DNA from: Aquila chrysaetos chrysaetos
Taxonomy: Eukaryota > Chordata > Aves > Accipitriformes > Accipitridae
DNA length: 64,000 nucleotides
Direction of reading: 5' to 3'
Assembly: GCF_900496995.4 (NCBI RefSeq)
Contig: NW_024470325.1
Span: forward strand, 839,012 to 903,011
Below the pieces are notes generated by a model. The model searched no databases, was not told where the DNA came from, and saw nothing but the letters and a program-made list of their open reading frames with translations. A program made the position numbers and the translations under genes. This document shows, piece after piece, positions 26,428 through 38,395 of the stretch (position 1 is the first letter of the stretch; every line of letters begins with the position of its first letter).

Positions 26428-27165
26428 TGTCACAGTGACGGATGTACTTATAGCACACTGCACTCTTGGCTTAGCCACGTTCAACACATGAGAATTACTA
26501 GACTTAGGGAGTTTGGTTGCGTTAATGAACTATCAAGGCTAGATTAATGAGCGGTGCAGTTTATTAAACCAACAGTACAGGCTCTTTTGGATTGCCGGTG
26601 ACAAATACGCTGTCTGCAAAGTATGTGCAAATGTTGAATACAGTGCGCAAAATCAAAAAAGAAAGCGACTCTCTATATAGAGAGATTTTTAAGTTTCCTG
26701 GGGAAGCACTCAGTACAGCCAAGTGTTCGAATCTCACCCAGTAGGCGTCCCTATGGGGAGGAAGAGAGGCTCAGCCCGTTGACTGGTCCCAGAAGCCAGC
26801 GATGTCCTCCTGACTCGTCTATAATGGTATCTTCTCTAATAGTCTTCCTCTTTGGGGGTCTTTTTGTACTATTTTTTCTTTTAGGTGGAGCTCGAGTGAG
26901 TCTAGGCATACATACCTTTACTTTGATTGGCATAAAGTTCTCTTGCTTTGCTTTTAAAGGTATATGCTAGAAAAAATTCAGAGCGCATGCTCCATTAGGG
27001 AGTGGTTGCACCTTGGAGGTGGGTAACTTTGGGGATGGAGGTGTGTTTTGGTAGTATAATGATAGTATACAAGCAAAGGTCACCCAGAGGACATGATTTA
27101 GCGTGTCACTACTCCAGAACAGGGCACTTATGATACAAATCAGAGGTAAGGCCATAGGGTTGACA
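26428..27165 (-). mobile_element. LTR-like element, minus orientation
   Basis: The plus strand carries GGATGTACTTATAGCACACT, then GCAGTTTATTAAACCAACAG, the reverse complement of an AATAAA-type polyadenylation context. Reading on the minus strand the unit would run TGTCAACCCTATGGCC to CCGTCACTGTGACA. I recognise this arrangement as an avian ERV LTR; the ends are inferred from TG/CA and not supported by a target duplication. Confidence 0.5.
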
Positions 27166-28054
27166 GAACCCCCATTGTTTCACCTCCTTGCTTCAGTCGA
27201 TTCAATGCAGGGACCTTCCCTTCTTGTTCCAGTAGTTCCAGTTCCCTATCCCTGCGGTGATATCACAGAGCCTGGCCGTGGTGTCTCCACTCTGCTCCAC
27301 CCTCCGTGTTGTTTCTCTTAGAGTCAGCATCCCAAGCTCCCCTGGCGTTGCTAACATCTAAGCTTGCAGGTTATGTTGCTGAGGGAATTATTATGGAACA
27401 GATCTCTTGCATATCCACTGCATTCCACCCTGGAGGTTTACCTTCCCTTAAGGGGGGGGACAAATCAGTAAGTCACCTCCAGCAATCACTCCACAGTCAC
27501 ACACAGAAATGTCAGGGCTCTGTGAGGTGTCCACATCTGAGCTGTTCTCATGCACTCCTCATACACACAGGGTGTTCAGAGACACGGGTCCTACCCTTGC
27601 ACACACATGGGTGGTGCATTGTGGCAGTCATAGCATCTCTCTGGCCTCCTCTTGACACTCCCAGAGGCTGGCAGGTGCCTCAGCCCTGCGGTGGATTGCC
27701 CTGCTCTGCACTCATCGGAGGTGCCCCAAGGCATGAGGAATGGACACGGGGACCTCAGGTCAAGGAAGCACATCCCAGCGCTGCATTCTGTTGGTTTCCC
27801 AGGGGACGTTACTCTTAAAGTGAAGTAACTTCAGGACACTGACATTCATGGGATCCCCAGGAATAGCTGATGGCATTTGTGCTCACTCAGGTTCGTCTCC
27901 CCACACGCATGCAATTTGCAGTGCTTACAACTCATCTCTACAATGTAAGCATGGACAACATTATCAGAAGTGAAAAAACAAAATAAAAAAAAATAAATCA
28001 AAACAACATCAACAACTACAAAACATATAAAAGACAGGTTGGGCCTGTAATGAG
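27166..28054. other. 3' flank of the olfactory receptor; no gene seen
   Basis: Unassigned. An A-rich stretch at 27975-28010 lies just beyond the receptor stop codon on the plus strand. Confidence 0.4.
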
Positions 28055-29026
28055 TTACGTTATGAGTGATATGCAGAAGAAGATGGGCAGTATATTTCTA
28101 CTAAAAAAACTTCTGGTCATCAGTTTCTGAACTGCATCCTTGAGCTCCTGGTTCCTCACGCTGTAGATGAGGGGGTTCAGTGCTGGAGGCACCACTGAGT
28201 ACAGAACTGCCACCACCAGGTCCTGGTGTGGGGACGAGATGGAGTGGGGCTTCAGGTAGGTAAACATGCCCATACTGACATACATGGAGACCACGGCCAG
28301 GTGAGGGAGGCATGTGGAAAAGGCTTTGTGCCGTCCCTGCTCAGAGGGGATCCTCAGCACGACCCTGAAGATCTGCACGTAAGACAGCAGAATAAAACCA
28401 AAACACCCAAATGCCACACAGACACTAACCACAATAAGCCCAGCCTCCCTGAGGTAGGCATCTGAGCAGGAGAGCTTGAGGATCTGGGGAACTTCACAGA
28501 AGAACTGGTCCACAGCATTGCCCTTGCAGAATGGTAGTGAAAATGTGTTGGCAGTGTGCAGCACAGCAGTGAGAAACCCACAGCCCCAGGCAGCTGCTGC
28601 CATGTGGACACAAGCTCTGCTGCCCAGGAGGGTCCCGTAGTGCAGGGGTTGGCAGATGGCAACGTAGCGGTCATAGGCCATGATGGTGAGAAGATAAAAC
28701 TCTGCTGACATCAGAATAAAAAAGAAAAAAACCTGAGAAGCACACCCTTGGTAGGAGATGGCCCTGGTGTCCCAGAGCGAGTTGGCCATGGATTTGGGGA
28801 CAGTGGTGGAGATGTAACCGAGGTCGAGGAGGGCGAGGTTGAGGAGGAAGAAGTACATGGGGGTGTGGAGGCGGTGGTCACAGGCTACGGCAGTGACGAT
28901 GAGGCCATTGGCCAGGAGGGCAGCCAGGTAGATGCCCAGGAAGAGCCAGAAGTGCAAGAACTGCAGGTCCCGTGTGTCTGCAAATGCCAAGAGGAAGAAC
29001 TCACTCATGGAGCTGCCATTGGACAT
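28055..29026 (-). CDS. Olfactory receptor, OR14-like (avian expanded group), intact
   Basis: Intronless coding exon for a 323-residue olfactory GPCR in the plasma membrane of olfactory sensory neurons, coupling to G-olf. Start MSNGSSMSEFFLLAFADTR gives an N-glycosylation sequon (NGSS). TM1 has LLANGLIV; TM2 has HTPMYFFLLNLALLDLG; TM3 ends in MAYDRYVAICQPLHY; intracellular loop 3/TM6 has KAFSTCLPHLAVV; TM7 has NPLIYSVRNQELKDAV. The Cys pairs of the extracellular loops are present. An ATG 42 codons upstream is in frame, but that sequence does not resemble a receptor, and a good 3' splice site (TTTTCCTTCTTAG) ends at 29056, so 29026 is the likely start. No stop or frameshift: probably functional. 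Fragments of related receptors lie at 6432-6661 and 24764-25020. Confidence 0.95.
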   Translation of the reverse strand: MSNGSSMSEFFLLAFADTRDLQFLHFWLFLGIYLAALLANGLIVTAVACDHRLHTPMYFFLLNLALLDLGYISTTVPKSMANSLWDTRAISYQGCASQVFFFFILMSAEFYLLTIMAYDRYVAICQPLHYGTLLGSRACVHMAAAAWGCGFLTAVLHTANTFSLPFCKGNAVDQFFCEVPQILKLSCSDAYLREAGLIVVSVCVAFGCFGFILLSYVQIFRVVLRIPSEQGRHKAFSTCLPHLAVVSMYVSMGMFTYLKPHSISSPHQDLVVAVLYSVVPPALNPLIYSVRNQELKDAVQKLMTRSFFSRNILPIFFCISLIT

Positions 29027-29055
29027 TTGCTGGTTCTTGAAATGGGGGCATTGCC
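29027..29055 (-). other. Probable 5' untranslated part of the olfactory receptor coding exon
   Basis: The minus-strand sequence TTTTCCTTCTTAG ends at 29056, followed by 29 nt to the ATG. Olfactory receptor genes usually have upstream non-coding exons spliced just before the start codon, so this is the likely acceptor. The upstream exon was not located. Confidence 0.55.
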
Positions 29056-30099
29056 CTAAGAAGGAAAAGACGGGAAAATTACAGCAGAATTCTCTGAGCA
29101 AAGCCAACGCCATTCTTTTTAGAAATCCACCCCCACACGAATTCCAGTGCATTTCCTCTCTTTGCTTTGTGCTGGCTGAGTGTGCTTTGAAGAGCAGGAC
29201 TTCTGCCCATACGCTGCCAAGGAGTCAGCTGTGCCCTGCTGGTTTGTGACAGCAACCAATGTCAGTTGTAATCCACATTTAATGGAAAAGTTCAATACCT
29301 GGACACAGGACTCACAAGAGTGTAGTCTACAGAAGAGAGGCTTAGCATGTCTTTATGATATTTTTTCTCTGGGTTTTTTTTTTTTTTATTTTCCAGCATC
29401 ACAACTGGTGAGTACTATTTTTAGGGGTAGAAATCCTCATTCTTGTGATTGAAAGTGTGGAGTCTTAAGACAAAACAGGCAAAAGGGCTCAGTGCTCTGT
29501 GGCTCAGCGCAGTCAGGAGAGCTGCGGTGTCCATCCGTCTTGTTCCCAGCTGCCCTGCACTTTCACTTCTGCTACCTCGAGGATGACTGCACATACAAAT
29601 TACTCTTAAAAAAAAAGAACAAATAACTGGACTCTGATGAAAGCAGGGGAATCTTGTTTCAAAGGGCAGATCTCCAAGCTCTTCTTTTTCCAGCACAGAG
29701 GTGTAGTTGTGATGGAGAGGGCAGGACACAGCCCCTCTCAGAGAGAAGCAGCAGGATCTGAGAGGAGACTGGCAACCTACAAGGGATGGCTCAGCACTCC
29801 CGAGGATCCTACAGGAGAGCCACACCTTTCTGGTGGGCAGCACGCAAGCCCAGCAGGACAGGCCAAACAGACGGTCAGGTGTCCTGAAGATAGTATGTCT
29901 TAAATGGAGTCAGCTCATTGCCCAGCAGACATCTACAGTAAAGGACCAAAAGAGAGCTGCCTGAATGCAGCCTCTCCCAATCCTTGCTTGCAATTTTCTC
30001 CCACTCCCTGCCCATGCCTCGGCTGCTTGGAGCTGTATTTGCCAGCAACTGTTTCTCTTTCCCCAGGTCTCCTCCCTGTCCCTGATCACAGATCCCATC
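29056..30099. other. 5' flank of the olfactory receptor; no gene seen
   Basis: Includes a T-run near 29377. No non-coding exon or promoter could be fixed. Confidence 0.4.
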
Positions 30100-30681
30100 T
30101 GTCGTGGTTTAATCCCAGCCAGCAACTAAGCACCACGCAGCCGCTCACTCACTCTCCCCCCCACCCAGTGGGATCGGGGGAGAAAATCGGAAAAAGAAGT
30201 AAAACTCATGGATTGAGATAAGAACGGTTTAATAGAAAAGGAAAGAAGAAACTAATAATGATAATGATAACACTAATTAAATGACAACAGCAGTAATGAA
30301 AGGATTGGAATGTACAAATGATGCGCAGTGCAATTGTTCACCACCCGCCGACCGGCACCCAGCTAGTCCCCCGGGCGGCGATTCCCTGCCCCCACTCCCC
30401 AGTTCCTATACTAGATGGGACGTCACAGGGTATGGAATACCCCGTTGGCCAGTTTGGGTCAGGTGCCCTGGCTGTGTCCTGTGCCAACTTCTTGTGCCCC
30501 TCCAGCTTTCTCGCTGGCTGGGGACGAGAAGCTGAAAAATCCTTGACATTAGTCTAAACACTACTGAGCAACAACTGAAAACATCAGTGTTATCAACATT
30601 CCTCGCATACTGAACTCAAAACATAGCACCGTACCAGCTACTAGGAAGACAGTTAACTCTATCCCAGCTGAAACCAGGACA
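30100..30681 (-). mobile_element. Solo LTR, ERV-L-like family, perfect 5-bp target duplication
   Basis: 582 bp, minus orientation, from TGTCGTGGTTTAATCCCAGC on the plus strand to GCTGAAACCAGGACA. Flanked by CCATC at 30095-30099 and CCATC at 30682-30686. It is close in sequence to the 5' LTR at 41533-42114, including the GTCCCATCTAGTATAGGAAC segment, so they belong to the same subfamily. No internal sequence. Confidence 0.95.
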
Positions 30682-30686
30682 CCATC

Positions 30687-31849
30687 CCACCCAGTGTGTG
30701 CTCAGCTCTGCCCTGCAGACATCTTCTGGCAGCAAGGCACTGCCCAGGGGGATCTCCGTGCTGGCAAGTGTTACAGAGAATAGCAGATAAACCCTGAAGG
30801 GACCACAACAATGATGATAATGCTTTCTGTAGGCTGAGGTGGCTGAAGTGACTTTATCGTTTTTTTTTCCCTTGAAAAACCTATTCATCACTCACTGTAA
30901 TACCGTAGGAGTCTCGGTCTCTTGTGCAAACCTGACAGCTCCATTACCATTTCCACCCACCATCACAGCTGGAAAGTGAAAGCACCAACCTTGGAAAGCA
31001 CCTTGACTCCCAGGTAGCCCCTGCCTTGATGTCCGTCTTGAAAAGTGCCCTGTGAAGTGTCCCAGGGGTGATCTGGAGCTGTGAACAGCCCTGACCTGCA
31101 CAGCACCCTCTTGAGAGCAGAACGACCCTGCCCTGCACTACTGGGGGTTGCTCCTTCCACCCAGAGCTTCTCCTTGCAGTGCCATGGGGAGCTCCCCAGG
31201 CAGGCTGAGTGCTGAACCTGGAAGGCAGCAGAGTCCCTGCCCCAGCACACAGTCCCCTGGAGTGCAGGGAGCCTGCTCTGAAATACAGCCCTGGGCACCT
31301 CTAGCCACACACTGGGGCTTCACAGCTATTCAAAATTGCCTAAAAAAAGCCCCCTCCTTACAGATAACACAAGCTGTGGGCTGTGCCAGCTTTAGGAGAT
31401 GCCTCCAGGAACTACAGCTGCATTGCCCTGCACCCAGAGACTTACCGTGTCAAGAGCTGCAATGATTTCTCCTCTTTTGAGCTCTCAGTCATCCTCCCAA
31501 TCCTGACTGCCTTTAAGCTCTTAATCTGCCTTGCTCATTGCCCTGAGATACCCTGGGAGTGCCCTTCGCCCTGCTGCTCTTTGCAGAGGAGCTGCCCCTG
31601 GGCAGAGCTGTCTCTCTGCAGCGCAGCCCACTTGCCATCAACTCCTTCCCTCCCAGCAGCCTGGACCAGCTCAGCAGCAGAGGCCCAGCCCAAGGCATTT
31701 TAATGACCCCTCTGGTGGCTTTGACGCTAAGTCCATGAGCCTCAGACCCTGAGAGAAAGTTGATGAAACCTCTCAAGCACTCAAAGTCAGATGCAAATTC
31801 CAAAGTGTCTTGGAGCATTAATGGGTCCCACTGAGGGACATTACTGACA
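30687..31849. other. No gene seen
   Basis: Unassigned sequence with short chance frames only. Confidence 0.4.
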
Positions 31850-32300
31850 AAGCAACCCTGGGGGCTGGTTAAAGCAGAAAACAGGAGGCAGTGATGAAAG
31901 GTAGGCAACGGCAATGTAAAGGTGGCTCTGGAGGCTGAGTAAACCGGCATGTGTCTTATCAAGCCAAAGGGCCAGGCTCTGGCCCCTAGCCCTTGGGAAG
32001 GGAGATCCTGTCCCACACCCATGGCTCAGGGCTCTTCCTGCTGCAGTGTTTTGTAAGGACTTGCAATGCCAAGTGCAGGACTATGGTATGACACCTCCCA
32101 GGCTCTTGGGTGGAGACAAGGAGGCCATGACGGCATAGTGCTGTAAGGGTTAGGTGTCTCCCAATAGGCCTTGGTGACACAGACAACAGCCACAGCCACC
32201 TGGAGAAAGAATTCCGCTCTCCTGGGGGCTTTCAACCTTGTCAGCTCCCTTGACCATCTCCACCACAGGCTGTCCTGTGGTGTCCTATGCCTGCACCTGT
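31850..32300. repeat. Olfactory-receptor-flank paralogue, copy 3
   Basis: Follows the block order of 4343-4865: GGGAAGGGAGATCCTGTCC, GGGCTCTTCCTG, GACACCTCCCAGGCTCTTGG and CCACAGGCTGTCCTGTGGTG, then CCTATGCCTG. It lies about 3 kb from the intact receptor, consistent with duplication of receptor-bearing segments. Confidence 0.45.
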
Positions 32301-33719
32301 TTCCTTGAAGGCTATTGATGTCCACTGTGCTTACCAACCTTGCTCTCACTTGAGCATCTTCCTACCCTTACTGCTATCTCTCCATCCTCACAGGCTGTTC
32401 TTTGAAATACAAAGCTCCAGCTAATCCAGACTTTTTCTGGGTGGACTATTCTACCACAGCACTGCACTTGGAGTGACGTTTCCGGTAACTCAAAGTGATG
32501 TGAAATCCTCATGTCCAGCCTCAACTTCCAAGGCTCCACTTTGTGCCATTATTTTTTTCTCGTATTGTTTCCCAATTTTGAGAAAAACTCCCCCACCTCT
32601 GAAATCATGAAACCACACCTCAACCAGTCTCAGGATAGTCTGGGTGGCCATGCTCATCCTAAGGCAGACCTGTATGCAGGTGGCCTTGTTCATGGCAAGC
32701 ATGCACCACTGGCTTGTACGGTGTCCCTTGTAGTGCCCAGGGCCTTCTCCTCAGCATCACTGCTCAGCCGGTCAGGTCCAAGCCTGTTCTGATGAACGAG
32801 ATTATTCTTCCTCCTAATGCAGGACTGTCCACTCCTCCTTATAAACTTCAAGAGGTTTCTGTTGGCCAGAGTCCCAGAGTTTCTCGGGGCCCTCTGGACT
32901 GAAGCTCCATTTTATCGGCTGTTAGTGCCTGTGTGCAGATAGCTCACCCTGATGGTGGTGTCTCTCACAAGATAACAGCATGAGGAGGCGCAGGGCTTTA
33001 CAGACCCAGGTAGGATCCACCATGAGCACAGCCTTCAAAACACCAAATGAAAGGTGGTTTAGGTGTTTTAGCAAAGGCTTGCTTTACATTTGCAAGATAA
33101 CATTTAATTTAAATTAATCTGTTTCTCTTTAAGTCGTCTATCTGTAAAACTAAAATAAAATAGCCATTCCATAAATGCCTGGAGCAGGAGGAATGACACC
33201 TTTTCGCTTTGCATTCACATGAGAATACTTCTGAAAGGACAACCAAGTATAGCCCTATCTTCAGATTTGCTGCACAAAGGCTCTTCTCTCCAATCCCTGA
33301 TGCACTGCAGTCATGCTGCTGGTCACTTGCCTGCCATAAAGTAACTAGAGATCTGTTGCACTAAGAGTAACAAGGTAACAAAAATGCAACCTACCTGGTA
33401 AATTCTTACCATGTAAGCCAAAAAAGACAATGTTTTAATTTGAGCAGCGATAAAACCAGCATACAACTCCTTGTTAAAAAGTTTATAGTGCCTGAAATTA
33501 AATTGAACAGTGGTTATGATTTTGTGCCTCCTCTTTAATACCTTCATTCAGAAAATTCACAGAAGTTTCAAATTACATCATCTTGTAGTGAGGTTCTTGC
33601 ATCATAAAGGAGTAAAATCATCACGGGAGAGCCGATTTTTAATAAGCTCTCTGCCATTCAAATTCCCAGAATCTTATGCTCTAAGCAGAAATGCACAACC
33701 CTGAGGCAGCCATACAATT
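32301..33719. other. No gene seen
   Basis: Unassigned. From about 33030 it is noticeably AT-rich compared with the flanks. A solo open frame leads into the provirus at 33720, but its first codons are not retroviral. Confidence 0.4.
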
Positions 33720-36054
33720 TTCCATGCCCCAGGGGTGGAAGCACAGCCCTATCTTTTGTCATGGACTAATCCAAACTGCACTGGAACAAGGCGATGCCCC
33801 TGAACATTTACAATACATAGATGACATCATCGTGTGGGGCAACAAGGCAGAAGAAGTGTTTGAGAAGGGAAAAAAAATAATTCAGATTCTTCTGAAAGCT
33901 GGTTTCGCCATAAAGAAAAGCAAGGTCAAGGGACCTGCACAGGAGATTCAGTTCTTGGGAATAAAATGGCAGGATGGACGCCGTCATGTGCCTATGGATG
34001 TGGTTAACAAGATAGCAACTATGTCTCCACCAGCTAACAAGAAAGAAACACAAGCTTTCCTAGGCCTCGTGGGGTTCTGGAGAATGCATATTCCAGGTTA
34101 TAGTCAGCTTGTGAGCCCTCTCTATCGAGTAACGTGGAAAAAGAACTATATTGAGTGGGGCCCTGAGCAACAACAAGCCTTTGAGCACATCGGGCAGAAA
34201 ATAGCTCGTGCAGTAGCTCTTGGACCTGTCCGGACAGGACCAGACGTACAAAATGTACTCTACACTGCAGCTGGGGAGCATGGGCTCACCTGGAGCCTCT
34301 GGCAGAAAACACCAGGAGAAACCCGAGGTCAACCATTAGGGTTTTGGAGCCGGGGGTACCAAGGATCAGAAGCCCACTACACCCCGACTGAAAAAGAGAT
34401 ACTAGCAGCATACGAGGGGGTTCGAGCCGCTTCAGAAGTTGTTGGTACAGAAGCATATGTCCTCTTGGCACCACGATTGCCTGTGCTACACTGGATGTTC
34501 AAAGGAAACATCCCCTCTGCACATCATGCAACCAGCGCTACATGGAGTAAGCGGATAGCATTGATCACGCAACGGGCTCGACTGGGGAAATCTAACCACC
34601 CAGGAATTCTGGAAGAGATCATGGACTGGCCAGAAGGTAGAGATTTTGGAGCAACACCTGAGGAGGTGGCTCGTGCCCAAGAGGCACCACCATATAATGA
34701 GTTATCAGAAGACGAAAGGTGTTACGCTTTGTTTACTGATGGATCCTGTCGTGTGGTAGGGAACCATCGGAAGTGGAAAGCTGCTGTGTGGAGTCCCACG
34801 CAACAAGCCATTGAGGCCACTGAAGGAGAAGGCGAGTCAAGTCAGTTTGCAGAAGTGAAAGCCATCCAACTAGCCCCAGACATTGCTGAACGAGAAAAGT
34901 GGCCGGTACTCTACCTCTATACCGACTCTTGGATGGTGGCTAATGCCCTATGGGCGTGGCTACAGCAGTGGAAGAAGACCAATTGGCAACCCAGGGGTAA
35001 ACCTATCTGGGCAGCAGCATTGTGGCAGGACATTGCTGCCCGTGTAGAACACATAACTCTAAAGGTACGTCATGTAGATGCTCACATGCCCAACAGCCGT
35101 GCCACTGAAGAACATCGAAATAATGAACAGGTAGACAAGGCTGCCAAAATTGAAGAAGCTCAGGTGGACCTGGACTGGGAGTGTAAGGGTGAGCTATTTG
35201 TAGCTCGATGGGCCCATGGGACATCTAGGGAGAGATGCAACATATAGATGGGCTCGTGATCGAGGGGTGGAATCTGACCATGGAAGCCATCACACAGGTC
35301 ACTCATGAATGTGAAACATGTGCTGCAATCAAGCGAGCCACCAGAGTAAAGTCTCCCTGGAACAGAGGGCGGTGGCTCAGCTTTCGATATGGCGAGGCCT
35401 GGCAAATTGACTACATTGGACCAGTGCCACGAACACGCCAAGGCAAGCGCTACATACTCACGATGGTGGAAGCAACTACTGGTTGGCTGGAAACATATCC
35501 TGTAAGCCATGACACTGCCCGAAACACCATCTTAGGCCTTGAAAAGCAAATTCTATGGCGACACGGTACCCCAGAAGGAATTGAATCAGACAATGGGACT
35601 CATTTCCGAAATAACCTCATAAGCTCCTGGGCAAAGAAACACGGCATTGAGTGGGTGTACCACATCCCCTATCACCCGCAAGCATCTGGAAAAATTGAGA
35701 GCTATAATGGACTGTTGAAGACTATGTTGAAAGCGCTAGGCAATGGGACATGGAAGCATTGGGATACAAATTTAGCAGAAGCCACTTGGCTAGTTAACAC
35801 CAGAAGGATCTGCTAACCGTCCTGGTCCTGCCCAAACAAAACCCCTACACACTGTGGGAGGAGATAAGGTCCCCGTAGTGCACATGGGGAAGCGGCTGGG
35901 CAAGGCAGTGTGGATTTCTCCTCCCATGGGAAAAGGCAAACCCATTCGTGGGATTGTCTTTGCTCAGGGACCTGGGTGTACTTGGTGGGTAATGCGGAAG
36001 GATGGGGAGACCCAGTGTGTGCCTCAAGGACATTTAACCTTGGGGGAAAAATAA
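33720..36054 (+). pseudogene. ERV-L-like pol remnant (RT, RNase H, integrase)
   Basis: Endogenous retroviral polymerase, broken. The first frame (to 35247) opens within RT just before QYIDDIIVWG (the catalytic aspartates near 33812-33823) and includes RNase H (ALFTDGSCR, AEVKAIQLA, LYTDSWMV, HVDAH). A frameshift near 35230 moves the integrase to another frame (35235-35816), where AWQIDYIG, GIESDNGTHF and SGKIES show the DD-E positions. A second frameshift near 35810 separates the integrase C-terminal part (35854-36054, GPGCTWWVMRKDG). The fingers, protease and gag are deleted, so it cannot encode a working enzyme. Confidence 0.9.
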
Positions 36055-36508
36055 TCTGTGATGTGAGTTGTATGTTGTAGGAAGTAATGTAGCAGGAATG
36101 ACCTGAACTGCAGAGGAGTGAACTTCGCAAGGAACCAGACAAGTGCATCGGTGACCCAAACCAAGCCGGTGTTGGTGCCCAACGATCGAACATACTGCTT
36201 CTCCTGTCCTGACCACTCATCTTGACGGATGAGGCCCAAGTCATAACCTGTGTGTGAACAGCTGGAGGAGTGGAAGAAGCCCATGGAATATCTATCTCTT
36301 AAAGGACAGGGGACAGTAATTAATAAGAATGTATAAATCTGTATGTTGGGTATAAAAGTGGTTTAAGTATGTAGTTTCAGTTGTAAGTGTTGGTAAGAAG
36401 GGATTTCAGTAATGAGAATTAAATACAATGGCATGGTTAGAAGATATCTGTATTAAATTATGTGGGACCTGAGCATGACGCAAATGGTAGGGAATAAGGG
36501 GTGGAGAT
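36055..36508 (+). other. Proviral 3' non-coding region with polypurine tract
   Basis: Between integrase and LTR. AGGGAATAAGGGGTGGAG ends two bases before the LTR and is the likely plus-strand primer. No envelope frame. Confidence 0.65.
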
Positions 36509-37088
36509 TGTAATGGGTCTGGCTGAGATGGAGTTAATACTCCCCATAGCAGCTCTCATAGCGCTGTGCTCTGCAGCAGTAGCTGGAAAGGTGTTGATAA
36601 CACACCAGTGTTTTGGCTGCTGCTGCTGAGCAGTGCTGGCACAGCATCAAGGCTGTCTCTCCAACATTTTTGCCCCCCTCAACAGCAGGCTGGGGCAGGG
36701 CAAGATCTTGGGAGGGGACATAACCAGGACAGCTGACCTAAACTAACCAAACAGATATTCCATACCATATGACGTCAGCTCAGATATAAAAGCTAAGTAA
36801 AGGGAGACGGAAGGGGGGGCATTTTTTTGTCTTCCTGAGCAACCACTACACGTACTGAAGCCCTGCTTCCCAGGAAGTGGCTAGACATCACCTGCAGATG
36901 GGAAGTAGAGAATAACATCATTTGTTTTTCTTTGCTTTTGCACGCGACCTTTGCTTTCACTTTATTAAACTGTCCTTATCTTGACCCACGAGACTTTTGT
37001 TATATTTTCTCCCCCCATCCAGCTGAGAAGGGGGAGTGATAGAGCGGCTTTGGTGGGCAACTGGCATCCAGCCAGGGTCAACCCACCA
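36509..37088 (+). mobile_element. 3' LTR of the truncated provirus
   Basis: 580 bp, TGTAATGGGTCTGGCTGAGA to GGTCAACCCACCA. Promoter-like TATAAAAGC lies near 36786 and TTTATTAAACTG near 36960. It differs clearly from the 41533 LTR, so it is a distinct subfamily of the same group. Confidence 0.88.
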
Positions 37089-38395
37089 TACGGTACACCT
37101 ACTGGTACTCTGGGGTACGCCTGCTGTCCACAACGGGTGCGCGAGGGTAGACCTGCCCTACCTAGCTAACACTCTAGTTCAGGCCTGGTGTCCCTACCTG
37201 ATGCTCCGGGGTAGGCCTGGTGTCCCCACCTGATCCTGTCTAGTAGTACGGGTAACCCTACTGGTACTCCGGGGTACACCTGCTGTCCCTATGGGTGCGT
37301 GGGGGTAGACCTGCCCTCCCTACCTGACCCTCTTGGGTCGGCCTGGTATCCCTACCTGATGCTCAGGTATAGCCCTGGCCTTCCTACCTGCGCGGATGGG
37401 GTAGACAAGGCCTCCCTTCCGGCAAGGGTGGGGTAGACCTGGCCTCACTGCCTGCGCGGACAGGGTAGACCATGACTCCCTACCGACAAGGGCGGGGTAG
37501 AACTGGTCTCCCTATCCACGCAGATGGGGTAGACCAGGCCACCCTAACCACGCGGGCGGGGTAGACCTGGCCTCCCTAACCGCACGGACGGGGTAGAGCA
37601 AGACTCCCTACCCGCGCGGGCAGGGTACACCTGGTTTCTCTGCCCGCGCGGATGGTAGAGACCAGGACTCCCTGCTGGTAAGGGCGGGGTAGACCTGGCC
37701 TCCCTACCTGACCCTCTGGGGTCAGCAGGGTATCCCTACCTGATCCTGCGCAGTAGTACCGTTACTCCTACTGGTACTCCAGGGTAGAACCGGTACGCCT
37801 ACTATACTGCGGGGTACCCCTGCTGTCCCTATTGGCGCTCCAGGCTAGACCTGGCCTCCCTACCTGATGCTCCGGGCTTAATCTGGCGTCTCTACCTGAT
37901 CCTGCGCGGTAGTACCGGTACCCCTACTGGTACCCCGGGGTACACCGGCTGTCCCTACGGGCGCGCGGGGTTAGACCCACCCTCCCTACCTGACCCTCTG
38001 GGGTCGGACTGGTATGCCTACCTGATGCTCTGGGGTAGGCGTCCCTACCCGCACAGACGGGGTAGACCAGGCCTCCCTACCGGCAAGGGCGGGGTAGAAC
38101 TGGCCTCCCTACCGTCGTGAGCAGGGTAGACTTTGCCTCCCTACTGACAAGAGCGGGGTAGACCAGGCCTCCATACCCGCGTGGGAGGGGTACACCTGGC
38201 CTCCCTACCGGCGCATGCGGGATAGACCTGGCCCCCTACCGGCAAGGGCGGGATACACCTGACCACCCTACCGGCATGGGTGGGGTGGACCTGGCCTCCG
38301 TACTCGAGCGGTGGGTGTAGACCTGACCTCCCTACCGGGAAGGGCGGGGTAGACCTGGCCTCCCTATCTGCGCGAGAGGGGTAGACCTGACCTCC
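37089..38395. repeat. Satellite segment S1 (types A and B)
   Basis: Type B units (CTACTGGTACTCCGGGGTA, CCTGATGCTCCGGGGTAG) grade into type A units of about 32 bp (GGGGTAGACCTGGCCTCCCT, then ACCGGCAAGGGC). Forward orientation. It begins immediately at the end of the 3' LTR. Confidence 0.93.

Larger units (their letters stand above)
33720..37088 (+). mobile_element. ERV-L-like provirus, 5'-truncated, with 3' LTR
   Basis: Starts abruptly inside the reverse transcriptase region and runs through RNase H, integrase, a short 3' leader and a complete 3' LTR (36509-37088). Order and sequence follow the provirus at 41533, but the LTR is a different subfamily (TGTAATGGGTCTGGC start). No env is present between integrase and the LTR, as expected for ERV-L elements. 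Its right end abuts satellite directly, while its left end abuts unique sequence. Confidence 0.92.

Noticed and set aside
26715..26740. GTTCGAATC, a tRNA B-box-like sequence
   Set aside because: No acceptor stem, D arm or anticodon arm can be built around it; it lies in an LTR-like element.
29027..29152. Upstream ATG extending the olfactory receptor by 42 residues
   Set aside because: The extension is not receptor-like, and a strong 3' splice site lies between it and the normal start.
28748..29249. Open frames opposite the olfactory receptor
   Set aside because: Antisense shadows of the receptor reading frame.
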